NCBI GenBank assembly: GCA_964563975.1
Contig: CAZLZJ010000063.1
Span: forward strand, 1 to 12,357
Direction of reading: 5' to 3'
DNA: 12,357 bases
DNA from: JAAYJR01 sp964563975
GTDB lineage: Bacteria; Bacteroidota; Bacteroidia; Bacteroidales; Prolixibacteraceae
Under the pieces are notes generated by a model. That model saw nothing but the letters and a program-made list of their open reading frames with translations, had not been told where the DNA came from and ran no database searches. Positions 1 to 8,132 of this stretch are shown one piece after another. The position numbers were made by a program, and so were the translations under genes. Positions within the stretch are counted from its first letter, which is position 1, and every line of letters begins with the position of its first letter.

Positions 1-1008
1 CGTTTCATAACAATTTACTAAGATTGGTTTGATTACTTCAATTTTTTTATCTCCTAAAACTTTAATTAATTTTTGTAACATATCCCCATCTTTATAAGTG
101 CCGATAATTGCACCGCCGGAGCCTGTGAATTTGGCAGATGCCCCAACAGACCTTGCAGCCTCTATCATCTCAATATTTCCTTTGGTGATGGGTATGAGGC
201 TTCTGCGCAAATCAAAATTTGCATTTATGAGCTCATGCATTACCCGGTAATCTTTTTTATATAAAGCTTCTTTGAAAAGGTCTGTATATCCTGCCCATTT
301 TTTCATTGCATCAACAACCGCTTTCTCGCCGATATTGAAGCGGGCACGCAGATTACTGTGAAAAACTTCTGTACCCTCCGAGAGGTTTTTCCTGTAAGCT
401 ATATACATATCAGGGAATAGAGAGATATCAAGAGGTTCGTAATATCCATATCCCTGTTTTTCCATAAGTGTTTTGTTGAAGTCCATATATACCGGCTGAC
501 CATATGCCTGTACAACCCGATCCTGTAATCCCGCAGCAATCCCCAGTTCCTTATCCTCCACGTCAAGAACAAGGTTGGCAAAAATCTGCTTTGGTATTGA
601 AACTTCGTAAAAAATTGTCAGTGCTTTCATACAGGCTGTAATTATAGCACTGCTTCCTGCCAGCCCGAGTCTTAACGGGATATTTGACCTATAACGGATT
701 GTGAAATTTTGCTCGTTCAGCAGGATTCTGTTTTTTTTGCAATAATCATAAAAAACTTTAATGGTTGCTTTCAGCAGTCTTATCCCTCCGTAATAACCTG
801 AGTGGTTTACATTTTCTACCAGCTCTTCAATACTGCTAAAACTCGTTTTATCAAGCCTTTGCGGCTGAATATCGAGTTCGGGAGTATGATAGAGCTGTAC
901 CCTTGCCTGTGAATTTGAAAAGAGAAAGGCAATTGTTTTACCAAAATAGCCATCAGACGGATTACCTATTAATGCGGCACGCGGATAACAGAAAGTTTCA
1001 ATAATCAT
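1..1008 (-). CDS. Glucuronokinase-like GHMP kinase, 3' end cut by window edge
   Basis: A 336-codon open frame runs from ATG at 1008 to the window edge with no stop, so the C-terminus is missing. It carries the GHMP sugar-kinase signatures: an N-terminal NPSDGYFGK segment (residues 16-24), the phosphate-binding loop PLRLGLAGSSAI (111-122), a LQDRV segment with the probable catalytic Asp163, and the C-terminal KFTGSGGAII motif (293-302). The NPSD, GYYGG (71-75), KELGIAAGLQDRV (153-165) and NFDLRR (264-269) segments resemble, from memory, plant glucuronokinase, which converts D-glucuronate to glucuronate-1-phosphate in the cytosol. I therefore favour a uronate or related sugar-1-kinase over mevalonate, homoserine or galactose kinases. 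The start lies 18 bp after the stop of the acyl-CoA ligase gene, so both are probably co-transcribed. Family assignment is confident; substrate is inferred. Confidence 0.85.
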   Translation of the reverse strand, partial: MIIETFCYPRAALIGNPSDGYFGKTIAFLFSNSQARVQLYHTPELDIQPQRLDKTSFSSIEELVENVNHSGYYGGIRLLKATIKVFYDYCKKNRILLNEQNFTIRYRSNIPLRLGLAGSSAIITACMKALTIFYEVSIPKQIFANLVLDVEDKELGIAAGLQDRVVQAYGQPVYMDFNKTLMEKQGYGYYEPLDISLFPDMYIAYRKNLSEGTEVFHSNLRARFNIGEKAVVDAMKKWAGYTDLFKEALYKKDYRVMHELINANFDLRRSLIPITKGNIEMIEAARSVGASAKFTGSGGAIIGTYKDGDMLQKLIKVLGDKKIEVIKPILVNCYET

Positions 1009-1026
1009 ATATGGAAGAAAAGGTTT

Positions 1027-2931
1027 TTATAAATTCCATTTTTTAACAGCAGACAGGTTCATCTCATTTTCCGGTTTTTTTGCGGCAGGAGTATATAAAA
1101 AGCTCAGTTCTTTACTGAAGTATTCGTATATCTTTCCTCTGACCACCTTCATCGTTGTGTTAAGCAATCCGTTTTCCTGATTAAAGGATTCAGGTAAAAT
1201 AATAAATGCTGCAGGCAGCCATCTTTCAGGAAACATATTCTCATACTCTCCTCCTTTTTTAAATGCATTTATCTCATCTGCAATTATGCGAATACTCTTT
1301 TTGTTACCCTCTTCACTTCCCGGTTTAAGTCCGCTTTGCTTAAGATTCCTGTTTACCTGATCAATATCGGGAACAATCATTGCAGTGGTATATGGACTTT
1401 GATTATTATACAATATCATTTGCTGGATATATGGAGACTGCTCAAGGATAGCTTCTTCGATCCCTTCGGGGCTGTATTTTTCACCATCATCGCCAATTAA
1501 AAGGCTTTTAAAACGTCCCAGAACATACAGAAAACCATCTTCATCCATATAGCCCATATCACCGGTATGAAGCCATCCGTCTTTTATGGTTTCTGCGGTA
1601 GCAACCGGGTTGCCCCAATATCCTGCCATTACATTATCGCCTTTAACAACAATCTCACCCTGCTTTCCAACAGGCATTTCAATTCCGTCTTCATCCACTA
1701 TTTTAAGTTCCAAATATTTAACCAAACGCCCCGACGAACCGAATTTAATAGCATGCAATGCATTTGATGAGATTACCGGAGAAGATTCTGTCAGTCCGTA
1801 TCCCTGACATACCGGCATCCCGATTGTATAAAAAAAGCGCTGCAGCTCCGTGTCGAGAAGTGCGCCTCCTCCAATAAAAAATTTCAGCTCTCCGCCAAAT
1901 CCTTCTCTTATCTTTTTGAACAGTACAACGTCAAAAAGCAACATCAGCGGTTTAAGTATAAATTTCCAGCCTTTCCCTTTGTTATAGCCCATGCCGTTGT
2001 ATATATATCCGGTTTTTAAAGCAAATTTAAAAAGAGTGTTGATAACCTTACCTTTTTTACGAATTTCTCCTTCAATATTTTGTCTGAATTTTTTTGAGAA
2101 TGCCGGCACACTCATCATAATATCAGGCTTAATTTCTTTTATATTTTTGGGAATATTTTTAAGTGTTTCGATCTGTGACCTGCCTGCTTCAACAGATGCA
2201 ATACTGGCACCTTTATACATAAATGCATAGAGACAACAGGTGTGTGCAAAAGCATGGTCCCATGGTAAAATGGCCAGTGTTTTCCATTCAGACTGAAGTT
2301 CCATCAGAGTATTTGACTGTACTACGTTGGCAGCATAATTAAGGTGCGACAACATTATTCCTTTGGGATCAGCTGTTGTCCCTGAAGTGTAGCTGATATT
2401 TGCAATATCATGAGGCTGAATGTTTTTCCATATCGAATCTACCTTTTCAGGTGATTTTTTAAGAAACTCTTCTCCTGCTGCCTTGAGGTCAGCCAAGCTA
2501 ATATCATTATCTCCCGGCTTTTCAGTACCATCAAGATATATTACCTTTTTTAATTCCGGAAGGCTTTCTCTTATTGTATTGATTTTTGCAACATAAGGCG
2601 CTGATACAAACATATATTTGGCATTACTGTGGTGTAATCTGAATATTAAGTCATTTTCCTGTAATCTTATAGACAATGGAACATTTATTCCACCGGCATA
2701 AAGGATTCCCAGTTCGCTCATAATCCAGTCATTGCGCCCGTCTGATAATAATCCCGATCGTTCACCTTTGGTAAAACCGATAGAGATAAGGCCTGCAGCA
2801 ATTTTTAAAACTTCCGTTTTTGTTTCTTTATAGGTTGTGCCCTGATAAACTCCTTTTTTCTTTTCCCAGAGATAAATATTGTCAGGATAGTTAGCAACAG
2901 TTGTTTCAAAAAGTTCTATTATGGTTTTCAC
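1027..2931 (-). CDS. Long-chain fatty acid-CoA ligase (AMP-binding family)
   Basis: An ATP-dependent acyl-CoA ligase that activates a fatty acid through an acyl-adenylate and then forms the CoA thioester, probably at the inner face of the membrane. All core motifs of the adenylate-forming superfamily are present, numbered from the GTG start (634 aa): A3 loop YTSGTT..PKG at 181-191, A5 GYGLTESSP at 377-385, A7 HTGD at 455-458, A8 hinge beginning GRFKS at 472, and the catalytic A10 lysine (TMKVVRGK) at 595. Length fits bacterial long-chain (COG1022-type) enzymes. No in-frame ATG exists near the N-terminus. TTG at 2967 would add 12 residues, but it lies inside a TACATTTG promoter-like box. GTG at 2931 gives a family-like N-terminus, MKTIIELFE, so I chose it. 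The gene is followed after 18 bp by the GHMP kinase gene. Chain-length specificity is not readable. Confidence 0.9.
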   Translation of the reverse strand: MKTIIELFETTVANYPDNIYLWEKKKGVYQGTTYKETKTEVLKIAAGLISIGFTKGERSGLLSDGRNDWIMSELGILYAGGINVPLSIRLQENDLIFRLHHSNAKYMFVSAPYVAKINTIRESLPELKKVIYLDGTEKPGDNDISLADLKAAGEEFLKKSPEKVDSIWKNIQPHDIANISYTSGTTADPKGIMLSHLNYAANVVQSNTLMELQSEWKTLAILPWDHAFAHTCCLYAFMYKGASIASVEAGRSQIETLKNIPKNIKEIKPDIMMSVPAFSKKFRQNIEGEIRKKGKVINTLFKFALKTGYIYNGMGYNKGKGWKFILKPLMLLFDVVLFKKIREGFGGELKFFIGGGALLDTELQRFFYTIGMPVCQGYGLTESSPVISSNALHAIKFGSSGRLVKYLELKIVDEDGIEMPVGKQGEIVVKGDNVMAGYWGNPVATAETIKDGWLHTGDMGYMDEDGFLYVLGRFKSLLIGDDGEKYSPEGIEEAILEQSPYIQQMILYNNQSPYTTAMIVPDIDQVNRNLKQSGLKPGSEEGNKKSIRIIADEINAFKKGGEYENMFPERWLPAAFIILPESFNQENGLLNTTMKVVRGKIYEYFSKELSFLYTPAAKKPENEMNLSAVKKWNL

Positions 2932-2964
2932 ATTGATTGATTTAATAATTAAATGATTTTTGTT

Positions 2965-2972
2965 CAAATGTA
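2965..2972 (-). promoter_or_regulatory. Candidate -7 box (TACATTTG) for the acyl-CoA ligase operon
   Basis: Read on the minus strand, the sequence TACATTTG matches the Bacteroidota -7 consensus TAnnTTTG. It overlaps the possible TTG start codon at 2967, so transcription from it would begin downstream and favour the GTG start at 2931. No clear TTTG -33 element is seen at the usual spacing, so support rests on the -7 match and on its position. Confidence 0.35.
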
Positions 2973-3031
2973 TAAAAAAATGACAATAATCCGATTTAAG
3001 AGAAAACCTTAAAGTTTTTTAGAAATTTTCA

Positions 3032-3039
3032 TACATTTG
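3032..3039 (+). promoter_or_regulatory. Candidate -7 box (TACATTTG) for galK-transporter operon
   Basis: TACATTTG is an exact TAnnTTTG match, about 100 bp upstream of the galK start, in the gap between divergent genes. The same octamer faces the opposite way at 2972-2965, leaving about 60 bp for the upstream elements of both promoters. The -33 element is weak (TTAAAG around 3009). Transcription from here would give a leader of roughly 90 nt. A short palindrome, GAGCT-TC-AGCTC (3059-3070), lies in that leader but is too short to call an operator. Confidence 0.4.
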
Positions 3040-3138
3040 TTAACTATAAATTGTTCAAGAGCTTCAGCTCATTTTCAAATTATTTTTTAGTTATTTAAAT
3101 CAGATGAAACAGATATATATAAAGTAAAACAGATAACT

Positions 3139-4299
3139 ATGGATGGAGATCAACTGATACAGAAGTTTACAGAAAAATATGGAGAGGGTAAGGTAAGCTG
3201 CTATTTTGCTCCGGGCAGAGTTAACTTGATAGGAGAGCATACTGATTATAACGGAGGTTTTGTATTTCCCTGTGCTTTGAGCTTTGGAACCTATTGTTTA
3301 ATCAGAAAAACTGAAAGACAATCTGTAAATTTTGCTTCATTAAATGAGGATTTTGAAATAACAGCCGGTATTGACAAGCTCAACAAGCCGGTAGGTAAGG
3401 AGTGGGTTAACTATCCCATAGGAGTTTTTGCCCAGTTTTTAAAGAGAGGAATTAAATTTAATGAGGGTGCTGACATATTAATATATGGTAATGTGCCAAA
3501 TGGTGCGGGATTGTCATCTTCTGCCTCACTTGAAATGGCTGTAGCGGTAGCTGTAAATGATATCTGGAATCTTGGCATTGAGATGATTGACCTGATAAAG
3601 ATGGCACAAAAAGCTGAACATGAGTTTGCCGGTGTTATGTGCGGGATAATGGATCAGTTTGCATCGGGCATGGGTAAATCGGATCATGCAATTTTCCTTA
3701 ATTGCGATACTCTTGAATATGAACTGGTTCCTGTAAAACTTGATGGTATTAAAATAGTCATTTCCAATACTAACAGTCCGCATAAGCTTGATTCGGGAGT
3801 TTATAACCAAAGAGTGGCTGAGTGTAAAGCAGCAGTTAAAGAGATAAACAGATATATACCGGTTCAGATGCTTGCCGATTGTTCTATGGAAGAGTTTAAT
3901 ACGATTGCCGGCAAGTTTACAGACCAGGTGGTTATGAGAAGGGCAAGGCATGTAATAAGCGAAATTGCACGTACCCGGGAGGCTGTCAGCCGGCTTAAAA
4001 GTAATAACTTAGACCGGTTTGGCACACTTATGAATGAATCTCATGCATCGTTGCGCGACGATTATGAAGTAACGGGGTTTGAACTGGACACTATGGTTGA
4101 AGAAGCTTATAAAGTGGGAGGTGTTATTGGCTCGAGAATGACCGGCGGAGGATTTGGAGGATGTACCGTAAGCTTAGTGAAAGAGAATTCTGTTGATATT
4201 TTTATAAGAGAAACCGGTAAAAATTATTTTGAAAAAACCGGCTTAAAACCTGAATTTTATATTGCGGAGATTGGCGATGGCGCTAAGAAGTTATTTTAA
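3139..4299 (+). CDS. galK: Galactokinase
   Basis: Phosphorylates alpha-D-galactose at O1 with ATP, the first committed step of the cytosolic Leloir pathway. The 386-residue product has the family's usual length and all signatures: the galactokinase signature GRVNLIGEHTDYNGG at 26-40, with substrate-binding Glu33, His34 and Asp36; the GHMP ATP loop GLSSSAS at 124-130; CGIMDQFAS with the probable catalytic base Asp172; and the C-terminal glycine motif RMTGGGFGG at 333-341. The start is the ATG at 3139; there is no Shine-Dalgarno sequence, as usual in Bacteroidota. A sugar symporter gene follows after 14 bp and is surely co-transcribed. The other Leloir genes (galT, galM, galE) are not in the window. 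Confidence 0.96.
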   Translation: MDGDQLIQKFTEKYGEGKVSCYFAPGRVNLIGEHTDYNGGFVFPCALSFGTYCLIRKTERQSVNFASLNEDFEITAGIDKLNKPVGKEWVNYPIGVFAQFLKRGIKFNEGADILIYGNVPNGAGLSSSASLEMAVAVAVNDIWNLGIEMIDLIKMAQKAEHEFAGVMCGIMDQFASGMGKSDHAIFLNCDTLEYELVPVKLDGIKIVISNTNSPHKLDSGVYNQRVAECKAAVKEINRYIPVQMLADCSMEEFNTIAGKFTDQVVMRRARHVISEIARTREAVSRLKSNNLDRFGTLMNESHASLRDDYEVTGFELDTMVEEAYKVGGVIGSRMTGGGFGGCTVSLVKENSVDIFIRETGKNYFEKTGLKPEFYIAEIGDGAKKLF

Positions 4300-4313
4300 T
4301 AAAAGAGATTAAA

Positions 4314-5534
4314 ATGAGCAAAAACAAATTTCTGTTCCCCTTGATAGTCATGGCAGCCCTCTTTTTTCTGATAGGCTTCATAACTACCATGAACAATTCA
4401 ATGATAGATTTTTTAAAAGAGGCTTTTAAGCTCGATCAGTTAAAAAGTGGAGAAGTATTAAAGCAGTTACCCAACTCATTCTTTTTTGGAGCATATTCAT
4501 TATCAATACCAATTGGATTTCTTATTAACAGGATTGGTTATAAAAAAGGGGTTATGGCGGGAATTGCCATGGTAGCTTTAGGGATCATCCTTTGCATTCC
4601 CCTTGTAGCCATAGGATATATTCCTTTTTTAGGAGGAGTTGCAGTGTTTGCCATTGGTATAGTTATTTTACAGGTTGGGGTTAATCCATATGTTAATGCT
4701 TTGGGGCCCGCAAGAACAGCTGCCAGCAGACTCACTCTCACCAATGCCCTTAACTCTGTTGCTACAGTTATTGCCCCTGTATTTGTTTCATTTCTTATTA
4801 TTTCGGGTGATGGCAGATCAGGCCTTTCTGATCCTTTGCAGGTTCAGAGGCCTTTTACCATTATTGCAGTAATTGCCGTTATGATCCTGGCAATTATGTT
4901 TTTCCTGAAGCTTCCCGAAATAGATGGCAATGCCGGCGAGATTGAGGTAAAGCAGTTTAAATATAAATCAAGTGCTTTTAAATATCCTCATGTATGGCTC
5001 GGGTCTCTGGCAATTTTCTTTTATATGGGCATTGAGATCGGTATCCCAAGCTTCTTTGCTGATTATACAAGGGAGCTGGGGTTAGATTTGAGTGCAGCTC
5101 AGAGAACAGATTGGCTTAAATATTATTGGGGCGGGCTAATGGTTGGCCGGCTTGCAGGCATTTTTATTCTTCGCAGACTAACGGCCAGGAATATTCTTGC
5201 ATTATGTTCGGTCGGGGGAGCTCTTTTGGTTGCTGCTTCATTGGTTCTCGGACAAAGTGCCGGCAATATTGCATTAATGTTTTTTCTTGGCACCGGTTTA
5301 TTCCACTCTATCATGTGGCCAACTATATATAATCTTGCATTGGAAGATTTGGGCCCTTTGGCTAAGGTGGCATCAGGAGTAATATCAACTGCAGTAATCG
5401 GTGCCGCTATATTAACTCCTTTTATGGGTGCAGTTCAGAAAAGCGCCGGATTGATAGCAGCTATCGGTTGTATGCTGATTTATTACTTATATTTAATCTT
5501 TTTTGCCTTGAAAGGCTCCCGGATCAGAACTTAG
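4314..5534 (+). CDS. FHS-family glucose/galactose MFS transporter
   Basis: A proton-coupled sugar symporter of the major facilitator superfamily, in the fucose/galactose/glucose (FucP/GluP) branch, located in the inner membrane. The 406-residue product is hydrophobic throughout, with about 12 predicted membrane spans. The first begins near residue 8 and contains LIGFITTMNN (19-28). Family hallmarks are FGAYSLSIPIGFLINRIGYKKG (around 58-79), LQVGVNPYVNALGP (119-132), GRLAG (278-282) and HSIMWPTIYNLAL (331-343). A glutamine (120) precedes the NPYVNALG motif; I recall this as typical of glucose/galactose members rather than L-fucose permeases. With galK directly upstream, galactose is the best substrate guess. 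The last 42 bp overlap the 3' end of ligA on the other strand, and the C-terminal tail GSRIRT is encoded inside that overlap. Confidence 0.92.
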   Translation: MSKNKFLFPLIVMAALFFLIGFITTMNNSMIDFLKEAFKLDQLKSGEVLKQLPNSFFFGAYSLSIPIGFLINRIGYKKGVMAGIAMVALGIILCIPLVAIGYIPFLGGVAVFAIGIVILQVGVNPYVNALGPARTAASRLTLTNALNSVATVIAPVFVSFLIISGDGRSGLSDPLQVQRPFTIIAVIAVMILAIMFFLKLPEIDGNAGEIEVKQFKYKSSAFKYPHVWLGSLAIFFYMGIEIGIPSFFADYTRELGLDLSAAQRTDWLKYYWGGLMVGRLAGIFILRRLTARNILALCSVGGALLVAASLVLGQSAGNIALMFFLGTGLFHSIMWPTIYNLALEDLGPLAKVASGVISTAVIGAAILTPFMGAVQKSAGLIAAIGCMLIYYLYLIFFALKGSRIRT

Positions 5535-8030
5535 CAGATGCTCAAATTCATCTTTGCCGATGACTTTAATATTTAAGTCATTGGCTTTTTTTATTTTTTC
5601 AGGGCCCGGCTTTTCTCCGGCAAGAAGGAAATTAACATTTTTTGAAATTCCGGAGACTAACTTGCCGCCATACTCCTCTATAGTCTTTTTAAGTCTGTTT
5701 CTTATCTCACCGGATCCGAAATTTCCGGTTACAACAAAAGTAATCCCTTCAAGGGTTTTGTTTGTTGTTATATTTTCAGAGTCAATATGAAATGTTAGTC
5801 CATGATATTTTAGTTTCTCAATAAGGCTTATATTTTTCTCTTCGGAAAAAAAATTAATAACACTTTCTGCTATTTTTTCACCAATCCCGTTTATATGCAG
5901 CAGCTCATCTGTGCCGGCTTTTATCAGATTATCTATGGTGATAAAAGAATTTGCAAGTAATTTTGCCGTAGTCTCTCCAACGAAACGGATACCCAAGCTA
6001 TACAATACTTTTTCGAAAGGGGCTTTTTTGCATTTTTCTATCGATTCTATAAGGTTATTAAAAGTCTTTTTTTGAATGCTAACTTTATTTAAGTGGTTAA
6101 GTTTCTGAAGATCAATATTTTTATCATTCAGAAAAGCTTCTGTTTTTTCCAGATCTGATAAGCCGATTCCTTTAATTGTGGCAATTCCCGAAATTCCTGC
6201 TTTAACAATAAAATAGAGATAGAAATAATGTCTTTCGATCTCTTCAGCTTTTTCTTTATCTATACCTGCTAAAATATTTAACAGGGATGAGGGGAAAAAC
6301 ATCATTTCTGATTCCGGGAGCTGCTTGAATATTTTTTTCAACTCTTCGTAAGAGTGCAAAAATTTATGAATTGCTCTGCTCTCTTCAATATTAATGTCAA
6401 GCAACCCGGAGATATATTCAGGAGATGCTTCAAACAGGTACTCAGGCGATATTTTATCAATTAATAATTTACATATTTTCAATGAGGGAGAGCCTTTAAA
6501 ACTATAAAGCACTCTTTCTGCCGGGATTTTGTTATGATCCTCAAGTATCTGCTCTTCCGGTAATTTAATTGTTTCAAGCCCGATTATTTGTTTTGAATGA
6601 TTTTTTAATTCAAATATTCCAGGTATATCGGTAAGTAGTTTTTTGTCGTATAACAAACCTATCGTCTCAGGCCCCAATCCCTCAATATCCATAGCATCGC
6701 GACTAACAAAGTGTTCTATTTTTCCTTTTAACTGCGGGGGACAACCTTCTGCATTTGGACAATACCATATGGCCTCACCTTCATTGCGGAGCAATTTAGT
6801 ACCACATTCAGGACAGTGGGTTATAAAAATAACAGGAGAAGCCATTGGGTGGCGGTTTTGCGGATCTGCTCCTGTGATTTTCGGTATTATCTCACCTCCT
6901 TTTTCTACAAACACCTTATCTGCAATATGAAGATCAAGTTTTTTTATTATATCTTCATTATGAAGAGATGCCCTTTTTACAATAGTGCCGGCAATGGGCA
7001 CCGGATCAAGGTTAGCAACAGGGGTTACCGCTCCTGTTCGTCCAACCTGGTAGGATACTGATCTGAGAATGGTTGAAACACTTTCTGCTTTATATTTATA
7101 GGCAATAGCCCACCGGGGTGATTTTGAAGTTGAACCAAGTAACTCCTGTAATCGTAGCGAGTTGACCTTTATTACAACCCCGTCGGTTGCTACAGGCAGG
7201 TCACCTCTTTTTATTTCCCACTCTTTTAAATAGATGAATATCTCTTCTTTGTTTTTACATAATTTTATTGCTTCTGAAATTTTAAATCCCCATTCCACTG
7301 CTTTTTTAAGATTTTGGAAATGGCCTTCAAAAGGGAGGCTGTTGCTTAAAACAGCATAAAAGAATATATCCAACTTTCTGGAGGCGACCAAAGCAGGATC
7401 TTGCAATTTCAGTGTGCCGGCAGCTGCATTTCTTGGGTTGGCAAATGGTATCTCTCCCATTTTTTGCCTCTCTCTGTTCAGCTCCCGGAATACTTCAAAA
7501 GGCATAACTATCTCACCTCTTATTTCAAAACTTTCAGGATAATCATTTCCTCTTAGTTTCAAAGGAACAGACCGGATTGTGCGGACATTTGCAGTTACAT
7601 CATCTCCCTTAACTCCATCTCCACGGGTGACGGCACTTATCAGTTTCCCTTTTTCATAAAACAGGTTTATTGATGAACCGTCATATTTCAATTCACACAC
7701 ATATTCCGGCTCCTCTTCCACTATTTTTTTTACCCTGTTATCGAAATCTGTAACTTCAGATTCAGAATAAGCATTGGCGAGCGAAAGCATAGAGTGTTTG
7801 TGATTTACCTGGGTAAAAGATTTTGTAAGGTCACTTCCTACACGTTGTGTCGGTGAGTCAGGATCATAAAACTCAGGGTATTCTGCTTCCAGTCTTTCTA
7901 ACTCCTTAAGCTTCATGTCAAATTCATAATCACTAATTATTGGTTGTGCCAACACATAATACCGGTAATTTTGTTCCTCTAACCATTTTCGCAGCTTTGA
8001 TATTTTTAAAAAAGCTTTTTCCCTGTTCAT
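5493..8030 (-). CDS. ligA: NAD-dependent DNA ligase with duplicated HhH domain
   Basis: Seals nicks in duplex DNA during replication and repair, using NAD+ as AMP donor. Domains in order: Ia (1-65, with the YYVLAQPIISDYEFD segment that contacts NMN), adenylation domain with the KYDG motif (AMP-accepting Lys115), OB fold (about 320-400), zinc finger with Cys406, Cys409, Cys424 and Cys430, helix-hairpin-helix (HhH) region, and BRCT domain (about 756-835). The product is 845 residues, whereas LigA is usually near 670. The surplus lies between GLGPETIGLLYDKK (451-464) and the canonical KAPFEKVLYSLG (669-680). It reads as a second, degenerate HhH domain (see the repeat entries). The frame is intact, so this is not a frameshift or an intein-like insert. 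Start is the ATG at 8030. The gene stands alone, divergent from the M20 gene and convergent with the transporter gene. Confidence 0.97.
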   Translation of the reverse strand: MNREKAFLKISKLRKWLEEQNYRYYVLAQPIISDYEFDMKLKELERLEAEYPEFYDPDSPTQRVGSDLTKSFTQVNHKHSMLSLANAYSESEVTDFDNRVKKIVEEEPEYVCELKYDGSSINLFYEKGKLISAVTRGDGVKGDDVTANVRTIRSVPLKLRGNDYPESFEIRGEIVMPFEVFRELNRERQKMGEIPFANPRNAAAGTLKLQDPALVASRKLDIFFYAVLSNSLPFEGHFQNLKKAVEWGFKISEAIKLCKNKEEIFIYLKEWEIKRGDLPVATDGVVIKVNSLRLQELLGSTSKSPRWAIAYKYKAESVSTILRSVSYQVGRTGAVTPVANLDPVPIAGTIVKRASLHNEDIIKKLDLHIADKVFVEKGGEIIPKITGADPQNRHPMASPVIFITHCPECGTKLLRNEGEAIWYCPNAEGCPPQLKGKIEHFVSRDAMDIEGLGPETIGLLYDKKLLTDIPGIFELKNHSKQIIGLETIKLPEEQILEDHNKIPAERVLYSFKGSPSLKICKLLIDKISPEYLFEASPEYISGLLDINIEESRAIHKFLHSYEELKKIFKQLPESEMMFFPSSLLNILAGIDKEKAEEIERHYFYLYFIVKAGISGIATIKGIGLSDLEKTEAFLNDKNIDLQKLNHLNKVSIQKKTFNNLIESIEKCKKAPFEKVLYSLGIRFVGETTAKLLANSFITIDNLIKAGTDELLHINGIGEKIAESVINFFSEEKNISLIEKLKYHGLTFHIDSENITTNKTLEGITFVVTGNFGSGEIRNRLKKTIEEYGGKLVSGISKNVNFLLAGEKPGPEKIKKANDLNIKVIGKDEFEHLLSSDPGAFQGKKD
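5778..6242 (-). repeat. LigA HhH domain copy 2 (protein-level tandem repeat)
   Basis: Encodes LigA residues about 597-751. Its first half is degenerate: YFIVKAGISGIATIKGIG (606-623) corresponds to HFVSRDAMDIEGLG of copy 1. Its second half is canonical: KAPFEKVLYSLGIRFVGETT (669-688), then HINGIGEKIAES and EKLKYHGLTFHIDS. Seven of ten residues in KAPFEKVLYS match copy 1's KIPAERVLYS. The LigA-conserved portions of the two copies add up to one complete standard HhH domain. Confidence 0.65.
6288..6731 (-). repeat. LigA HhH domain copy 1 (protein-level tandem repeat)
   Basis: Encodes LigA residues about 434-581. Its first half is canonical (QLKGKIEHFVSRDAMDIEGLG), but its second half is degenerate: KIPAERVLYS (501-510), KLL (521-523), LFEA (532-535) and FKQLPESEMMFFPSS (567-581). 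It aligns almost without gaps to copy 2 at an offset of 168-170 residues. The repeat is visible in protein alignment, not as an obvious DNA repeat, which points to an old duplication. Confidence 0.65.
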
Positions 8031-8132
8031 TTTTTAATTGCTTTATTATATTTTCGTGCAGGATAAAGAGTATATTCAGTGCTTAAAAATAGCTAAGATT
8101 TTTTTATTAAGATTTTAAATTAATATTTATAG

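Noticed and set aside
399..581. Short open frames inside the larger genes on other frames, including this one inside the kinase
   Set aside because: They lie wholly within well-supported genes on other frames and show no family motifs.
3059..3070. Palindrome GAGCTTCAGCTC in the galK leader as an operator
   Set aside because: Five-bp arms with a 2-bp centre are short enough to be chance; no second copy or promoter relation supports it.
5505..5516. Small hairpin GCCTT-GA-AAGGC in the transporter/ligA overlap as a terminator
   Set aside because: The 2-nt loop is too tight, and the T-run lies on the 5' side in plus orientation and reads as A's after the stem in minus orientation, so neither strand gives an intrinsic terminator.
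6066..6575. Extra LigA length as an intein, frameshift artefact or inserted mobile sequence
   Set aside because: The frame is open throughout, there are no intein splice motifs, and the segment aligns to the ligase's own HhH domain.
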